Shown: positions 10,636 through 23,439, counted from the stretch's first letter. The stretch is DNA of 64,000 nt from Henckelia pumila (GCF_033568475.1 NC_133123.1:21252622-21316621); one strand, 5' to 3'. Program-made: numbers and translations. Notes: generated by a model not told the origin, from the letters alone.

Positions 10636-12479
10636 TGAAAGAGTGGGTGCCCGGTGAGCCAACTTGTGGCTAAGGGCTTTGATGACTCTTTGTATAAACA
10701 ATCTTTTGTTTAATATAATTTACACTTTTATTAATGGCAATGACTTTATCTTTTTTCATATTGTTATATTTTGATATACTATTGTTGTTTTGATAAAGAC
10801 CTTGAATATACTATAGTGTATGTAAGATGTTGTAGAACATGGGGATGTCTATCATGAAACACATCTTATAGTCACTGTATATTCTAAACTGTTCCTAGTC
10901 GATTGAGCCGTCCGATAATAAGGATAAGGATCGCTCGAGTTTGAGACTAGCATTTGCGATGCAGAGTACCACGTTTCATTGGTAAGGAACATAGAGATGT
11001 TCGAAGCATGCAAATGGATATTCATACGATGAATGATCGAACTACCCTATCCGGACTTTTCAAGTGGTTATCACTTATCGAGTGGATAAAGTCCGCGGTT
11101 TTGGTTGTACACCATTAGTCCTTACTAATTGAAACATCATTGAGACTCTATATGCTAGTACTGTGCTTTGACTCGTTTACCGACTCTATTGGGGTCATGA
11201 GGTGTCGGGATTGGGTACAGTTACAACACATATAGGAGTCGATGCTTTGTTGTCAAGGATTCACCACATACTTGCGAGTGTGGATATCCTATGCGATCTG
11301 AGGAGATATTAGTGTGACGAATCTCTGGCCAGAGTACATGATGTGATTTAAGAAATGGTTTCTTAGTAGCACATGCGATGTCACTATTTGATCTTCAAGA
11401 TGTATTGCATAGTTATCGAATCTCGAACGACTCTCGATATACCAATGGTTGTTGATTCGATCGGGATATTTGGATGAAGGGACCGTACTGTACGCTAACC
11501 AAAATCTATTGGTTCTTGCAGGCACTATCAGTGATACCTAGGGAATCATGGGGCGATGTTGCTAGGCGCTCTTACCATGATTCGATGGGCAAGTCGGAAA
11601 TTGTTGTTCCGAGTCACAAGGAGTTGTGAGCCCACGGCTAGCTGTATCCCTGAACCATTGAGGGTCACACAGAGTAATGGATTCTTAATCCCCGTTGAGA
11701 TAGTTAAATTTAAAGAGTTAAATTTAATGAACAAAGAAGTTGGACTTCTTAATTATGAGTAGAGGAGTAAGATTTCCTAAAATGACATAGGGATGGGCAT
11801 TTTTGGAAATCACTGAATTCGGATTCAGAAAAATTTATCTTGACTTTAAAAGGTGCAGAAATGGTTTCTGTGCACATTGATGAAATCGGTTTATCAATCG
11901 GAGTCACGATGAATTTTATATTAATTTCTGAACATGCGGGCTTTGCTTGTCGGGCTTGAACTTATGACTAATGGGCCCTAAGCTGTTAGTGGCCTACATT
12001 ATAAATAAGTTATTGCAGTACAGAAATTATACACAACAGGTCACAATTTTCGAAAACCCTAGTATTTTTCTCTCAATAGTGGCCGCTCCCTTTCTCCCCT
12101 CTGCTCGGAAAATCCAGTCTGTGAATTTTGATTTACATTCTGGTTTAACGGATCAAATTCGTTAATCTCTTCGTAGAAACTTCTGATAGATTTTCTAGTG
12201 CAATCTATCAGAGGGATTAAATATCCGTTCGTGGACCTGATTGAAGAACAGTTCGTCCATCAGTTCCAGGGATATACAACAAGAGCAGAGAAATCTGTTG
12301 GTGTCCATAATCTCGTTTCGAGATTGGAGGTAAAAATTTATAATTGTTATTTAAATTTTTACACACACAATTTAATCGTAAGGTTGATACCCATTATGGA
12401 ATCGTTCCATATAAAATTTTTAAACTTCCGCTGCACCGGGTATCAATCCTGATTGATCTGATCGCCGCGTTCTCCAACA
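10636..12479 (+). repeat. 5' LTR of copia A (1844 bp)
   Basis: Complete LTR, TGAAAGAGTGGG at the start and GTTCTCCAACA at the end. It is long for a copia LTR. The PBS follows after one base. Compare with 18053-19816. Confidence 0.92.
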
Positions 12480-12480
12480 G

Positions 12481-12496
12481 TGGTATCAGAGCCAGG
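12481..12496 (+). other. Primer-binding site of copia A
   Basis: TGGTATCAGAGCCAGG, complementary to the 3' end of plant initiator tRNA-Met, one base after the 5' LTR. Confidence 0.9.
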
Positions 12497-14276
12497 TTGC
12501 TCAGATCAAGCGATTAAATTAATCGATTGTACAAAAATTTTTTAAGCCTCGGTTTTTGAAACAAAATAAATATTTTAAAAATAAAAAAAAAAATTCGGGC
12601 AAAAACCCGGGCAGCGATGGTCGCTGCCCCGAGCAGCGCACGGCGCTGCCCTGTGCAGCACTAGGCGCCCATGGGCAGCGATGTGATCGCTGCCCGGCCC
12701 GAGCCCTATGGGGCGCGGGCAGCCCGGGAATGTCCCAGGCGGCCCGCGGAAAAATTAATTTTTTAATTTTTAAATTAAATTTTAATATGTTAAAATTCTA
12801 TTTTTGGTCCGATCGAAAATTGTTTTCGATTGGTCCACGAGGCGTCGGATCGAATTGTTCGAGTCCGAAAATTTTAAAATTGATTTTTGGATAAATTTGA
12901 ATTTTTGGAAAATTTAAATATTTTATCCGTTAAATTGAATTTTGAAATTAATTATTTTTGGTACAATTGATGATAAGATATGATCTTATGGATATATTGA
13001 GTAAAATATGATTTTATGTATAAAATTGGATTTTATAGATAAAATATGATTTTATTTGATAAAAAGATAAAATATGATTTTGCATATAAAATAAGATTTT
13101 ATGTATGAAATATGATTTTATCCTTTTAAATTTAAATTGTCATTGCATGTTATCCAATAAATTAATTTTGAATTAAATGTTATTGGATAAGAATGATCGA
13201 TTGTCATGACCAATTTTGTAGGTGTATGTTAGGAATTTACATTTGTTTTTATTGTTGTTGGATTTATTAATGGGTCTGGTTTATGGCCCAATATGAATTG
13301 TCATATGTAATAAAAGTGGGCTTGGTTTATGGCCCGTTCCCACCCCTTAAAAATGTATCCCCTACTTGTCATTGTTATTTATTGTAAATACATTAGATTT
13401 AGTGGGAGATCAAGATTTGAAGATGGAGGTGGGCCCAGCAGAAAATAAAGACAGAAGAAATGTAAATTGAAAGTTCAATGTAATAGGATTGCATTGCATA
13501 CTGCATATTACCTAGGATTGGACTAAGACTCGTGATTGGCAACCACGGGTCAATTAGAAATGGAATCGATCATCCTATATAATATGTGATATTATTGTTG
13601 TATGCATGTTTTAGACAAAATTGTGTGAATCCGGCAAGCATACAAAATTTTAAAAAATGATGAGACAAATTTTCATAATTAAAATCCCTAATTTTAAATA
13701 TGATTTAAAATTGATATCAAGATAAATAAAGGAAATTTAAATTTGTTTAAATGTTCCTACCTTCCATCAACGATCAATGTATGAGATGCTACCCGCGGAT
13801 ACGGTCCGGCTCATATTATTGGGGGGGCCCGTTCGTCGGAAAGCTGTACATTGGATCGACACATGTTGTAAGTTGGGTGGAACTCCCATGGGATCGGCTC
13901 ATATTATTGGGGGATCCACATGGCGACCGTCCATCACAACTTAATATTGATGGGTCATCTTGACATGTCACAATAAACGGCGTCATATTATTGGGCCCTT
14001 ATTAGACATGAGGTAAAAACATGGAGGTTGCTTTTGAAGCAATTGGGCTCTACCTTTTGAAATTATGGTTGGCTGATATTATTCGGGACCATAGATTGTC
14101 AATTGGACTCCATGTTCTCACTAAGGAAAACAGTTTCCCGTTTTCACTAGAGGGTAGTGAAATCGTTAAAATAGTGGGAGTGAGATTCATAAAATAAATA
14201 TCGCCTATTTTATGTCTTAGTAAATTACTTAAACAATCACTGATATTTGTCTGTTTCTTTTCAGTATTTCATAAAG
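12497..14276 (+). other. Untranslated leader of copia A with hairpins and short repeats
   Basis: Long leader with no convincing protein. Positions 12601-12740 are a GC-rich island in AT-rich sequence, with two inverted repeats: 12609-12617/12621-12629 (9-bp arms, GGGCAGCGA) and 12673-12682/12686-12695 (10-bp arms, GGGCAGCGAT). At 13807, 13893, 13981 and about 14072 the motif TCATATTATTGGG or a close variant recurs about every 85-90 bp. These could serve in packaging or translation control of the retrotransposon RNA; that is inference. Confidence 0.6.
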
Positions 14277-16850
14277 ATGAATTCGCGTAATCCACTTTTC
14301 TCGATCCTCGAACAAAATAAATTGACTGGCGCAAACTATACGGAATGGTTCCGTAAGTTGAAGATTGTCTTGACTTCGGAGAAGATGCTCTACGTGTTAG
14401 AAAAATCTCCTCCGAAGGAAGCACCAGCTGACATAAGTCCGGAAGAGTTAGCCAAACTTGATACATGGTGGGACCATGATATCAAGGCCAAATGCTATAT
14501 GCAAGCCTCGATGTCTGATGAACTCCAGAGGCGATTTGAGGACACCGTGAATGCTGCTGACATTCACGTACAACTCAAGGAACTTTTTGGGGCTCAATCG
14601 AGGGCTGAAAGGTTCGCTACTGTAAAGGAGCTAATGACGTGTCGCATGCGTGAAGGGACCTCGGTCCGTGATCATGGGGTACGAGTGATTTGGCTCATAC
14701 ATAAGTTGGTAACCCTTGATTTGGTGTTGGAGCATGAACTCAACGTGGACTTACTACTTCTGTCTCTTCCTTCTTCGTTTGACGGATTTGTGGTGAATTT
14801 CAATATGAAAAAGATAGAGGCCTCCCTTGAAGAGATGGTCAATATGCTTGTGACATATGAATCCACATTAAAGAAGGATAAACCGGCTTTCTTGGTGGGC
14901 TCCTCTTCTTCTACTAAGAAGGGGCCAACTACAAAGGGTAAGAAACGTTCTGCCCCACCCAAGAAAATTGAACCCGAGAAGAAGTACAAGACAAAGGCTT
15001 CAAACATGGAAAAATCCAAGGATGTTTGCCATTACTGCAAGAAGCCCGGTCATTGGAAGCGTAACTGCAAGGAATATCTAGAGCAGTTGCGAACTACGAA
15101 GGGTATGTTCTATATTGAAATAAATGTTTCACTTAATACTACTTCTTGGGTATTGGATACCGGATGTGGATCTCACATTTGCAATGATTTGCAGGTGATG
15201 ACAAGAAGTCGCAGGCTTAGAATGGGTGAGACCCAGCTGAGGCTCGGAAATGGTTCTAGAGTTGAAGCTAAAGCTGTGGGAGATATTTATTTAATTTTGC
15301 AGAACAGTTTTAAGTTACTTTTGAGAGATGTTTTATTTGTTTCGGATTTGATTAAAAACATTATTTCTGTTTCTATGCTTGATAGAGATGGTTATTCTTG
15401 CAATTTTGTGAATGAGATTTGCAATATTTACAAGAATGAATGTTTGATTGGAAATGGACAACTTGAAAACGATCTATACAACTTAAAACTAAAAGACGTT
15501 CCAATAAATTATGTTGATAAACCGGCAACAACAAACAAAAGAAAAATCGATAGCCAAAACCCGACAAACCTTTGGCATGCTAGGCTAGGTCATATTTCCT
15601 CAAGGAGGATGAACAAGCTAGTGGGAGAGGGCATGTTTGATATGTCTGATATAAACTCTCTACCTACTTGTGAATCCTGCCTAAAAGGAAAAATGACTAA
15701 ATCTCCTTTTAAGGGGAAACCTGAGCGTAGTCAAAATCTGTTGGATTTGATCCATACAGATGTTTGTGGTCCATTTAGAGTTGGTACTCAATATGGCCAC
15801 ACCTACTTCATTACCTTTACTGATGATTATTCTAGGTATGGGTATTTATATTTAATGAAATATAAGTCTGAAGCATTTGAAAAGTTCAAAGAATTCAAGG
15901 CTGAAGTAGAAAACAAGCTAGGTAAAAGTATTAAAGCACTTCGATCGGATCGAGGTGGAGAATACTTAAGTACCGAGTTTTTGGACTATCTAAAAGAGAA
16001 TGGGATTCTCTCTCAGTGGACTCCTCCTATGACACCACAGCTTAATGGTGTATCGGAGCGTCGTAATCGAACTTTGTTGGACATGGTTCGATCCATGATG
16101 AGCTTCACTGAGCTTTCACCTTCGTTTTGGGGCTATGCGCTTGAAACGGCGGTATTGTTGTTGAACAACATCCACACTAAAGCAGTGGACAAAACACCAT
16201 ACGAGTTATGGAATGGCAAAGCTCCTAAGTATTCGTACTTGAGGATTTGGGGATTTCCTGCTTACGTGAAGCGGACAGTGGGAGATAAGTTGGATAGTCG
16301 ATCCAGCTTATGTTATTTTGTAGGGTATCCGAAGAATTCAATCGGATATTATTTCTATTATCCTGCTGAAACAAAGGTGTTTGTTTCAAGGAATGCCACC
16401 TTCTTGGAGAAGGAGTTCTTATTGGATAAGAAAGGCGAGATGATGGAACTCGAAGAAATTCGAGAAGAACCCGAAATACAAAATAATAATCCTACACCTC
16501 AGGAACCATTGATAGACACGCCTGTACCTAGAAGATCCGAGAGGACTTCTAGACCTCCTATTCGATATGGTCTTCTTCTTGAAGGGGATCAAGATGAACC
16601 CGATGTTGGATGTGATCCAAGAAACTTCAAGGAAGCAATTTCTGATGCGGATTCAAATTTATGGCTTGAAGCTATGCAGTCGGAAATAGATTCGATGCAT
16701 ACAAACCAAGTTTGGTCTTTAGTAGATCCTCCCGATGGAATTGTTCCAATAGGGTGTAAATGGATCTACAAGAGAAAGCTTGGGCCTGATGGTAAGGTAT
16801 TGACCTACAAGGCGCGATTGGTGGCGAAAGGTTATACTCAAAGACAATGA
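14277..16850 (+). pseudogene. Copia A gag-protease-integrase-RT (start), closed by in-frame TGA
   Basis: Copia polyprotein. An upstream ATG at 14247 is in frame, but MNSRNPLF at 14277 is the likelier start because gag similarity begins there. Order: gag (LTGANYTEWFRKLK), zinc knuckle CHYCKKPGHWKRNC, protease WVLDTGCGSHIC, integrase zinc module (HARLGHISS ... CESCLKGK), integrase core (HTDVCGPF, TDDYSRYGY, LRSDRGGEYLS, QLNGVSERRNRT), then the RT start (CKWIYKRKLGPDGKV, ARLVAKGYTQRQ). TGA at 16848-16850 interrupts RT where family members read a Gly codon; the same frame simply continues afterwards. Confidence 0.92.
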
Positions 16851-18052
16851 GTTGACTATGATGAAACCTTTTCACCAGTTGCAATGTTCAAGTCCATAAG
16901 AATCCTTATTGCCATAGCTGCTTGGTATGACTATGAGATATGGCAAATGGATGTGAAGACTGCTTTTCTTAATGGAGACATTAAGGAAGAAATCTATATG
17001 AAGCAGCCTGAGGGGTACACATCCATGGGAAGCGAGCATAAGGTATGCAAGTTTCAGAGATCAATTTATGGTCTAAAACAAGCATCAAGAAGTTGGAACC
17101 AGAAATTTGATGAAACAATAAAGGATTTTGGTTTCATCAAGAATCCGGAGGAACCATGCGTGTACAAGAAAGTAGTTAAGGATGCTGTGACATTCTTAGT
17201 ACTTTATGTTGATGACATCCTACTCATTGGGAATGATGTAGGGATGTTGCAGTCAACAAAGATATGGTTATCAGGTAGATTCTCGATGAAGGATTTGGGT
17301 GAGGCATCCTATATTCTAGGGATACAGATCTATAGAGATAGATCTAAGAGAATGATAGGACTCACTCAATCAACCTACATCGACACCATATTGAAACGGT
17401 TTTCAATGGATGGGTCCAAGAGAGGACATATACCCATGTGTCATGGAGTTTCTCTATCCAAGTTTATGTGTCCCAAGACGGATGAAGAGATAGAGAAAAT
17501 GACACATGTACCATATGCGTCAGCCATAGGTAGTATCATGTATGGGATGATATCTATCAGTCCGGATGTAGCATTTGCTCTGAGTGTCACGAGCAGATAT
17601 CAAGCTAATCCAGGTCAAATGCATTGGAAAGCCGTGAAGAACATTCTTAAGTACTTACGAAGGACTAAGAATATGTTCATGGTATATGGAGGAAGAGAAC
17701 TAAAATTGGAAGGCTATACCGACTCTAGCTTCCAAAGTGACGTGGATGACTCGAAGTCAACCTCTGGATTTGTGTTCATGCTCAATGGCGGTGCTGTCTC
17801 TTGGAAGAGTTCCAAGCAGGACACCACAGCGGATTCCACCACTGAGACAGAATACATTGCAGCATCAGCTGCTGCTAAAGAGGCCGTTTGGATGAGGAAT
17901 TTCGTCCAAGAGTTGGGCGTCATTCCTGAAGTTGTTGGTCCAGTCCCGGTGTACTGTGACAACACGGGAGCCGTTGCTCAGGCAAAGGAACCAAGGTCTC
18001 ATCAAAGATCCAAACACGTACTGAGGAAATACCACATCATCCAGTCCCGGTG
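16851..18052 (+). pseudogene. Copia A RT-RNase H, remainder
   Basis: Same frame as the upstream gag-pol, after the TGA. It contains RT motifs DVKTAFLNGDIKEEIYM, YGLKQASRSWNQKF and the catalytic LYVDDILLIG, then RNase H (GYTDSSFQSDVDDSKSTSG, TETEYIAASAAAKE, VYCDNTGAV, RSKHVLRKYHII). It stops abruptly after YHIIQ: the last RNase H residues are missing and the reading runs straight into LTR sequence. Confidence 0.9.
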
Positions 18053-19816
18053 TAATTTACACTTTTATTAATGGCAATGACTTTATCTTTCTTCATATTG
18101 TTATATTTTGATATACTATTGTTGTTTTGATAAAGACCTTGAATATACTATAGTGTATGTAAGATGTGGTAGAACATGGGGATGTCTATCATGAAACACA
18201 TCTTATAGTCACTGTATATTCTAAACTGTTCCTAGTCGATTGAGCCGTCCGATAATAAGGATAAGGATCGCTCGAGTTTGAGACTAGCATTTGCGATGCA
18301 GAGTACCACGTTTCATTGGTAAGAAACATAGAGATGTTCAAAGCATGCAAATGGATATTCATACGATGAATGATCGAACTACCCTATCCGGACTTTCCAA
18401 GTGGTTATCACTTATCGAGTGGATAAAGTCCGCGGTTTTGGTTGTACACCATTAGTCCTTACTACTTGAAACATCATTGAGACTCTATATGCTAGTACTG
18501 TGCTTTGACTCGTTTACCGACTCTATTGGGGTCATGAGGTGTCGGGATTGGGTACAGTTACAACACATATAGGAGTTGATGCTTTGTTGTCAAGGATTCA
18601 CCACATACTTGCGAGTGTGGATATCCTATGCGATCTGAGGAGATATTAGTGTGATGAATCTCTGGCCAGAGTACATGATGTGATTTAAGAAATGGTTTCT
18701 TAGTAGCACATGCGATGTCACTATTTGATCTTCAAGATGTATTGCATAGTTATCGAATCTCGAATGACTCTCGATATACCAATGGTTGTTGATTCGATCG
18801 GGATATTTGGATGAAGGGACCGTACAGTACGCTAACCAAAATCTATTGGTTCTTGCAGGCACTATCAGTGATACCTAGGGAATCATGGGGCGATGTTGCT
18901 AGGCGCTCTTACCATGATTCGATGGGCAAGTCGGAAATTGTTGTTCCGAGTCACAAGGAGTTGTGAGCCCACGGCTAGCTGTATCCCTGAACCATTGAGG
19001 GTCACACAGAGTAATGGATTCTTAATCCCCGTTGATATAGTTAAATTTAAAGAGTTCAATTTAATGAACAAAGAAGTTGGACTTCTTAATTATGAGTAGA
19101 GGAGTAAGATTTCCTAAAATGACATAGGGATGGGCATTTTTGGAAATCACTGAATTCGGATTCAGAAAAATTTATCTTGACTTTAAAAGGTGCAGAAATG
19201 GTTTCTGTGCACATTGATGAAATCGGTTTATCAATCGGAGTCACGATGAATTTTATATTAATTTCTGAACATGCGGGCTTTGCTTGTCGGGCTTGAACTT
19301 ATGACTAATGGGCCCTAAGCTGTTAGTGGCCTACATTATAAATAAGTTATTGCAGTACAGAAATTATACACAACAGGTCATAATTTTCGAAAACCCTAGT
19401 ATTTTTCTCTCAATAGTGGCCGCCCCCTTTCTCCCCTCTGCTCGGAAAATCCAGTCTGTGAATTTTGATTTACATTCTGGTTTAACGGATCAAATTCGTT
19501 AATCTCTTCGTAGAAACTTCTGATAGATTTTCTAGTGCAATCTATCAGAGGGATTAAATATCCGTTCGTGGACCTGATTGAAGAACAGTTCGTCCATCAG
19601 TTCCAGGGATATACAACAAGAGCAGAGCAATCTGTTGGTGTCCATAATCTCGCTTCGAGATTGGAGGTAAAAATTTATAATTGTTATTTAAATTTTTACA
19701 CACACAATTTAATCGTAAGGTTGATACCCATTATGGAATCGTTCCATATAAAATTTTTAAACTTCCGCTGCACCGGGTATCAATCCTGATTGATCTGATC
19801 GCCGCGTTCTCCAACA
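18053..19816 (+). repeat. 3' LTR of copia A, first 80 bp missing (1764 bp)
   Basis: Corresponds to 10716-12479 of the 5' LTR, base for base in length. It begins TAATTTACACTTTTATT right after coding sequence, with no polypurine tract. It is followed by TSD TATAC. Confidence 0.9.
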
Positions 19817-19821
19817 TATAC

Positions 19822-20146
19822 TACGTATGCTATGTCTTGCTTTCGTATTCCTAAATCGGTTTGTGAAGAGATAAAAAAAAGAATGCTCTAATTTTTGGTG
19901 GGGTGTCGATGAGGGTAAGAATAGAATGCATTGGAAGACCTGGAAAACTCTGTGCAAGCCAAAGTGTATGAGAGGATTAGGTTTTCGCCATCTGGAAACT
20001 TTTAACAAGGCTCTACTGGAAAAACAAATTTGGCGTATTATGGTGAATCCGGAGTCATTGGTTGCTCGTGTGCTCAAAGCACGATACTTCTGTCACCAAG
20101 ATGTTATGGATGCTGGACTTGGTAGCAACACCTCATACCTTTGGCG
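19822..20146 (+). pseudogene. LINE block 2: RT C-terminal region
   Basis: Continues block 1 after removal of copia A and one TATAC (frame joins as VYT-TYAMSCFRIPKSVCEEI). An A-tract near 19872 shifts the frame, then SNFWWGVDEGKNRMHWKTW, RGLGFRHLETFNKALLEKQ, WRIMVNPESLVARVLKARY and SYLWR follow, all typical of plant L1 RT C-termini. It is interrupted at TGGCG 20142-20146 by copia B. Confidence 0.85.
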
Positions 20147-20549
20147 TGTTGGGTACCAGTAATATATTTGGTAATATGCAAGGATTTCAATGAAATAATT
20201 ATGAACTACTGTTGGAAGCTTTAGATTTTAATATGAACAGAGCAAAAAATAAGCGAAAGAAGGAAACAGAGAAAGAACGAAGGAAATGATTTTTATTCTG
20301 CACGATGATTTTTCTTCACACTGATTATTGCCTTTTATAGGCAATTTACAGATTACAATTCAAAGATGATTACTTCAAATTCAACACGCGTGATATTAAT
20401 TAAATTGGATGCATGCTTCTGGACACCATTCTTGACCATGAATGATTATTTCTCTCGGCCATCATTTTTTATTTGTCTTGTGCAATTAAATGTATTAAGA
20501 CAAATTTGAATTCATGCATTACACATCCATTACAAAATAATATTTTACA
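20147..20549 (-). repeat. 3' LTR of copia B (403 bp)
   Basis: On the minus strand it runs TGTAAAATATTATTTTG ... CTGGTACCCAACA, next to the polypurine tract at 20550-20558. Pair of 24601-25002. Confidence 0.9.
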
Positions 20550-20556
20550 CTCCTCC

Positions 20557-21873
20557 TTAATTTGTAATACATATACGATGCTTGAGATGATCCAATTTTT
20601 TTGAGGATACTGGCTTTGTGAATGGATCTGCTATTTGCTCTCCAGTACTAACAAAAGTCAGCTGAATTTCTCCGTCATTGACGAGATTCCTGATGAAATG
20701 ATGACGAAGTTCAATGTGCTTTGATCTGGCATGAAAAACTGGATTTTTCGTCATTGAAATAGCAGACATGTTGTCACAAAATATTTTTGTAGGACTTTTT
20801 GGCTCTTGTTGTAAATTTTTGAGAATTCTTCGTAGCCAGATTGCTTCACATGCAGCATCAGTAGCAGCAATATATTCAGCTTCAGCTGATGAAAGTGCAA
20901 CTGTCTTTTGTTTTTTAGAAGACCAAGAAATTGGTTTTGTACCAATACAGAATACATATCCAGATGTGCTTTTCCTATCATCAACTGATCCAGCCCAGTC
21001 ACTGTCAGTGTAGCCAATTAGGCTATTGTCATCTTCTCTGGTATATTTTATACCTTGATTTTTTGTTCCTTGCAAATATCGCAGTATTCTTTTGGCAGCG
21101 GAAAAATAAATTTGACTTGGGTCACTCATGAATCTGGATATCATGTTCACAGAATGAACAATATCTGGTCTGGTGTTAGTGAGGTACATTAATGAACCCA
21201 CTAAACTTCGATAAATTGTTGCGTTGGCCTTTTTTGCTCCATCATTTTGCTGCAATTTTTCATTTAAGGCCATTGGAGTTGTGACAGGATTACACATAGA
21301 CATATTGAATTTTTTCAGCAAATCTTCTGTGTATTTTTCTTGAGAAATAAATATTTCTCCTTTCTTTTGTTGCACTTTAATGCCAAGAAAATATTTCATA
21401 AGGCCCAGATCTGTGATCTCGTATTCTTTCATCATGGCCTTTTTGAATTCCTCTAGCATCACATGGTTAGTGCCAGTATATATCAAATCATCAACATAAA
21501 GGCACACGATCATAAATTCATTTGTACCTCCTTTTTTGACATAAAGAGATGGCTCACTTGGGTTTCGATGGAATCCATTGTTGATGAAGTAACTGTCGAT
21601 TTTACTATTCCATGCCCGAGGTGCTTGTTTCAAGCCATAAAGTGCTTTGTGGAGGCGATAAACCATGTTTTCTTTGCCTTTTACTACGTAGCCATCTGGT
21701 TGTTCTACGTAGACTTCTTCTTGCAATTCTCCATTTAAAAAAGCTGATTTGACATCAAGTTGATAGACTGGTAGTTCCTTCTGTGCAGCAATAGTAAGTA
21801 CAATGCGAATAGTTTCCATTCTCGCCACAGGTGCAAATGTTTCATTATAGTCAATCCTAGACTGTTATGAGTA
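20557..21873 (-). pseudogene. Copia B RT and RNase H
   Basis: RT motifs [29 protein letters not shown] and catalytic [11 protein letters not shown], then RNase H ([51 protein letters not shown]) and a normal C-terminus (ADPFTKPV). The frame is open from 21828 to the stop at 20557, after a TAA at 21865-21867 where the related sequence has Gln. Confidence 0.92.
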
Positions 21874-23439
21874 GCCTTTTGCAACAAGTCGTGCTTTGTG
21901 TTTTTGGATTGATCCATCTTCATTGAATTTATTTTTGTAGATCCACTTTAATCCGACCACATCTTTATTTTTTGGGAGATCAACCAAGCTCCAGGTTTGA
22001 TTTTTCATAATAGTGGTCATTTCATCATCCATGGCTTTTTGCCAGATTTCTTTTTTCACGGTCTCTTCAAAATTATGTGGTTCACAAGAGAAAAATGCAA
22101 CATTTGATAAATCATAAATTTCTCTTAGTGAACGTACCTTTCTCACAGGGGATTCTGAATCAGAATCTGAGTCAAATATATTTTGGCCGCGTACTGGATC
22201 CATTGTAGAACTTGCACCATAATCTTCTGTTTGTTTTTATTCAATGGAATTTTTATTTTCCTAGTCCCATGCTTTCATTTCATCAAAGTGTACATCTCTT
22301 GAAATTGTCAACTCGTTTGTTTTTGGATTAAACAAACGATAGGCTTTTGATTCATCACTGTAGCCAATAAAAATATATTTTTCACCTTTTTCGTCGAATT
22401 TCTCTCGTCGTTGTGAAGGAAGGAGAGAATAAGCCAGACATCCAAAAACTCGAAGGTGTTTGATTTCTGGTTTGCGCTTGTGCCAAGCTTCGTAAGAAGT
22501 TTTACTTGGATTGGCCTTGGTAGGTGATTTGTTGAGGATGTACACAGCAGTATTGACAGCTTCAGCCCAAAAGGTGTTGGGAAGACCTTTTGCTTTCAAC
22601 ATGCTTCTGGCCATTTCGACAATGGTTCGATTTTTTCTTTCAGCTACACCATTTTGTTGAGGTGTGTAGCGAGTTGTCAACTGCCTTCGGATTCCTTCTT
22701 GACTGCAATAATTTGAGAATTCTTTAGACAAGAATTCCCCACCATGATCAGTTCTGAGTGTTTTGAGCTGAAGATTGCTCTCTCTTTCAACCATCTTCTT
22801 GAACCGGACAAATACTGCAAAAGCTTCTGATTTTTGCTCCAAAAAGTACACCCACATCATCATGCTAAAATCATCAACAAAAAGAAGAAAATATTTTTTG
22901 TTTTGAAATGATGATGTCCTTGTTGGTCCACAAATGTCCGCATGTATCAGTTCAAGAGGTTGTTTTGCTCTCCAAGCAGTCTTAGGAAAAGGTAATCGAT
23001 GCATTTTACCATATATACATCCTTAACATGTTTGGTCCAGAAGTTCAATATCAGGGAGTCCAATCACCATGTTTTTCTGTTTCAGCAGTCTCAATCCATG
23101 GTAGTTCAAATGTCCATATCTCAAATGCCATAAAAGTGATTCTTCAGATTTTTCAACATTTAATGAGATATTATTTTCCAATGGCATTGTCAACGGAAAT
23201 ACTTTGTTCGGAGACATTTTAATTTTCGCAATCAGTTTCTTATCTTTGTCCCTTATTTTGCATTCACTTTTTTCAAAATTAACTGAGTAACCATTTTGAA
23301 TTAATTGTCCAACACTCAGTAAATTTGAAGTAAGATCAGGGACATATAGGACATTTTCAATAAATTTTGTGTTACCTCCCTTTGTCCTCACGGCTACAGT
23401 TCCTTTGACTTGAACAGGTTGCATTTTTCCGTCTCCCAT
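21865..23439 (-). pseudogene. Copia B integrase and RT start, broken by stops
   Basis: Three stretches in the same frame, separated by point stops. 23439-23023 holds the protease end and the integrase zinc module (WHLRYGHLNYHGL); 23004-22261 the integrase core (HADICGPTR, VDDFSMMMWVYF, LRTDHGGEFLS, TPQQNGVAERKNRT); 22203-21865 the linker and RT start (WSLVDLPKNKDVVGLKWIYK, ARLVAKGYS). Stops are TAA after DQTC (Glu expected), TAG near 22259 and another TAA near 22236. Confidence 0.88.

Larger units (their letters stand above)
10636..19816 (+). mobile_element. Ty1/copia retrotransposon A (9.2 kb), TSD TATAC
   Basis: Plus-strand element with TSD TATAC at 10631-10635 and 19817-19821. The 5' LTR is 10636-12479 (1844 bp, TGAAAGAG...CTCCAACA), the PBS 12481-12496, the leader about 1.75 kb, and gag-pol 14277-18052. 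The 3' LTR, 18053-19816, lacks its first 80 bp. One deletion removed the end of RNase H, the polypurine tract and the start of the 3' LTR. The retained 1764 bp of the two LTRs have the same length and I count at least 16 substitutions by eye (about 1%), so it is the youngest datable insertion here. gag-pol has one in-frame TGA. Confidence 0.93.

Noticed and set aside
12556..12894. 112-codon frame with Gly/Pro/Arg/Cys-rich start in the copia A leader
   Set aside because: Composition comes from the GC-rich hairpin island; no domain, and it lies in the untranslated leader.
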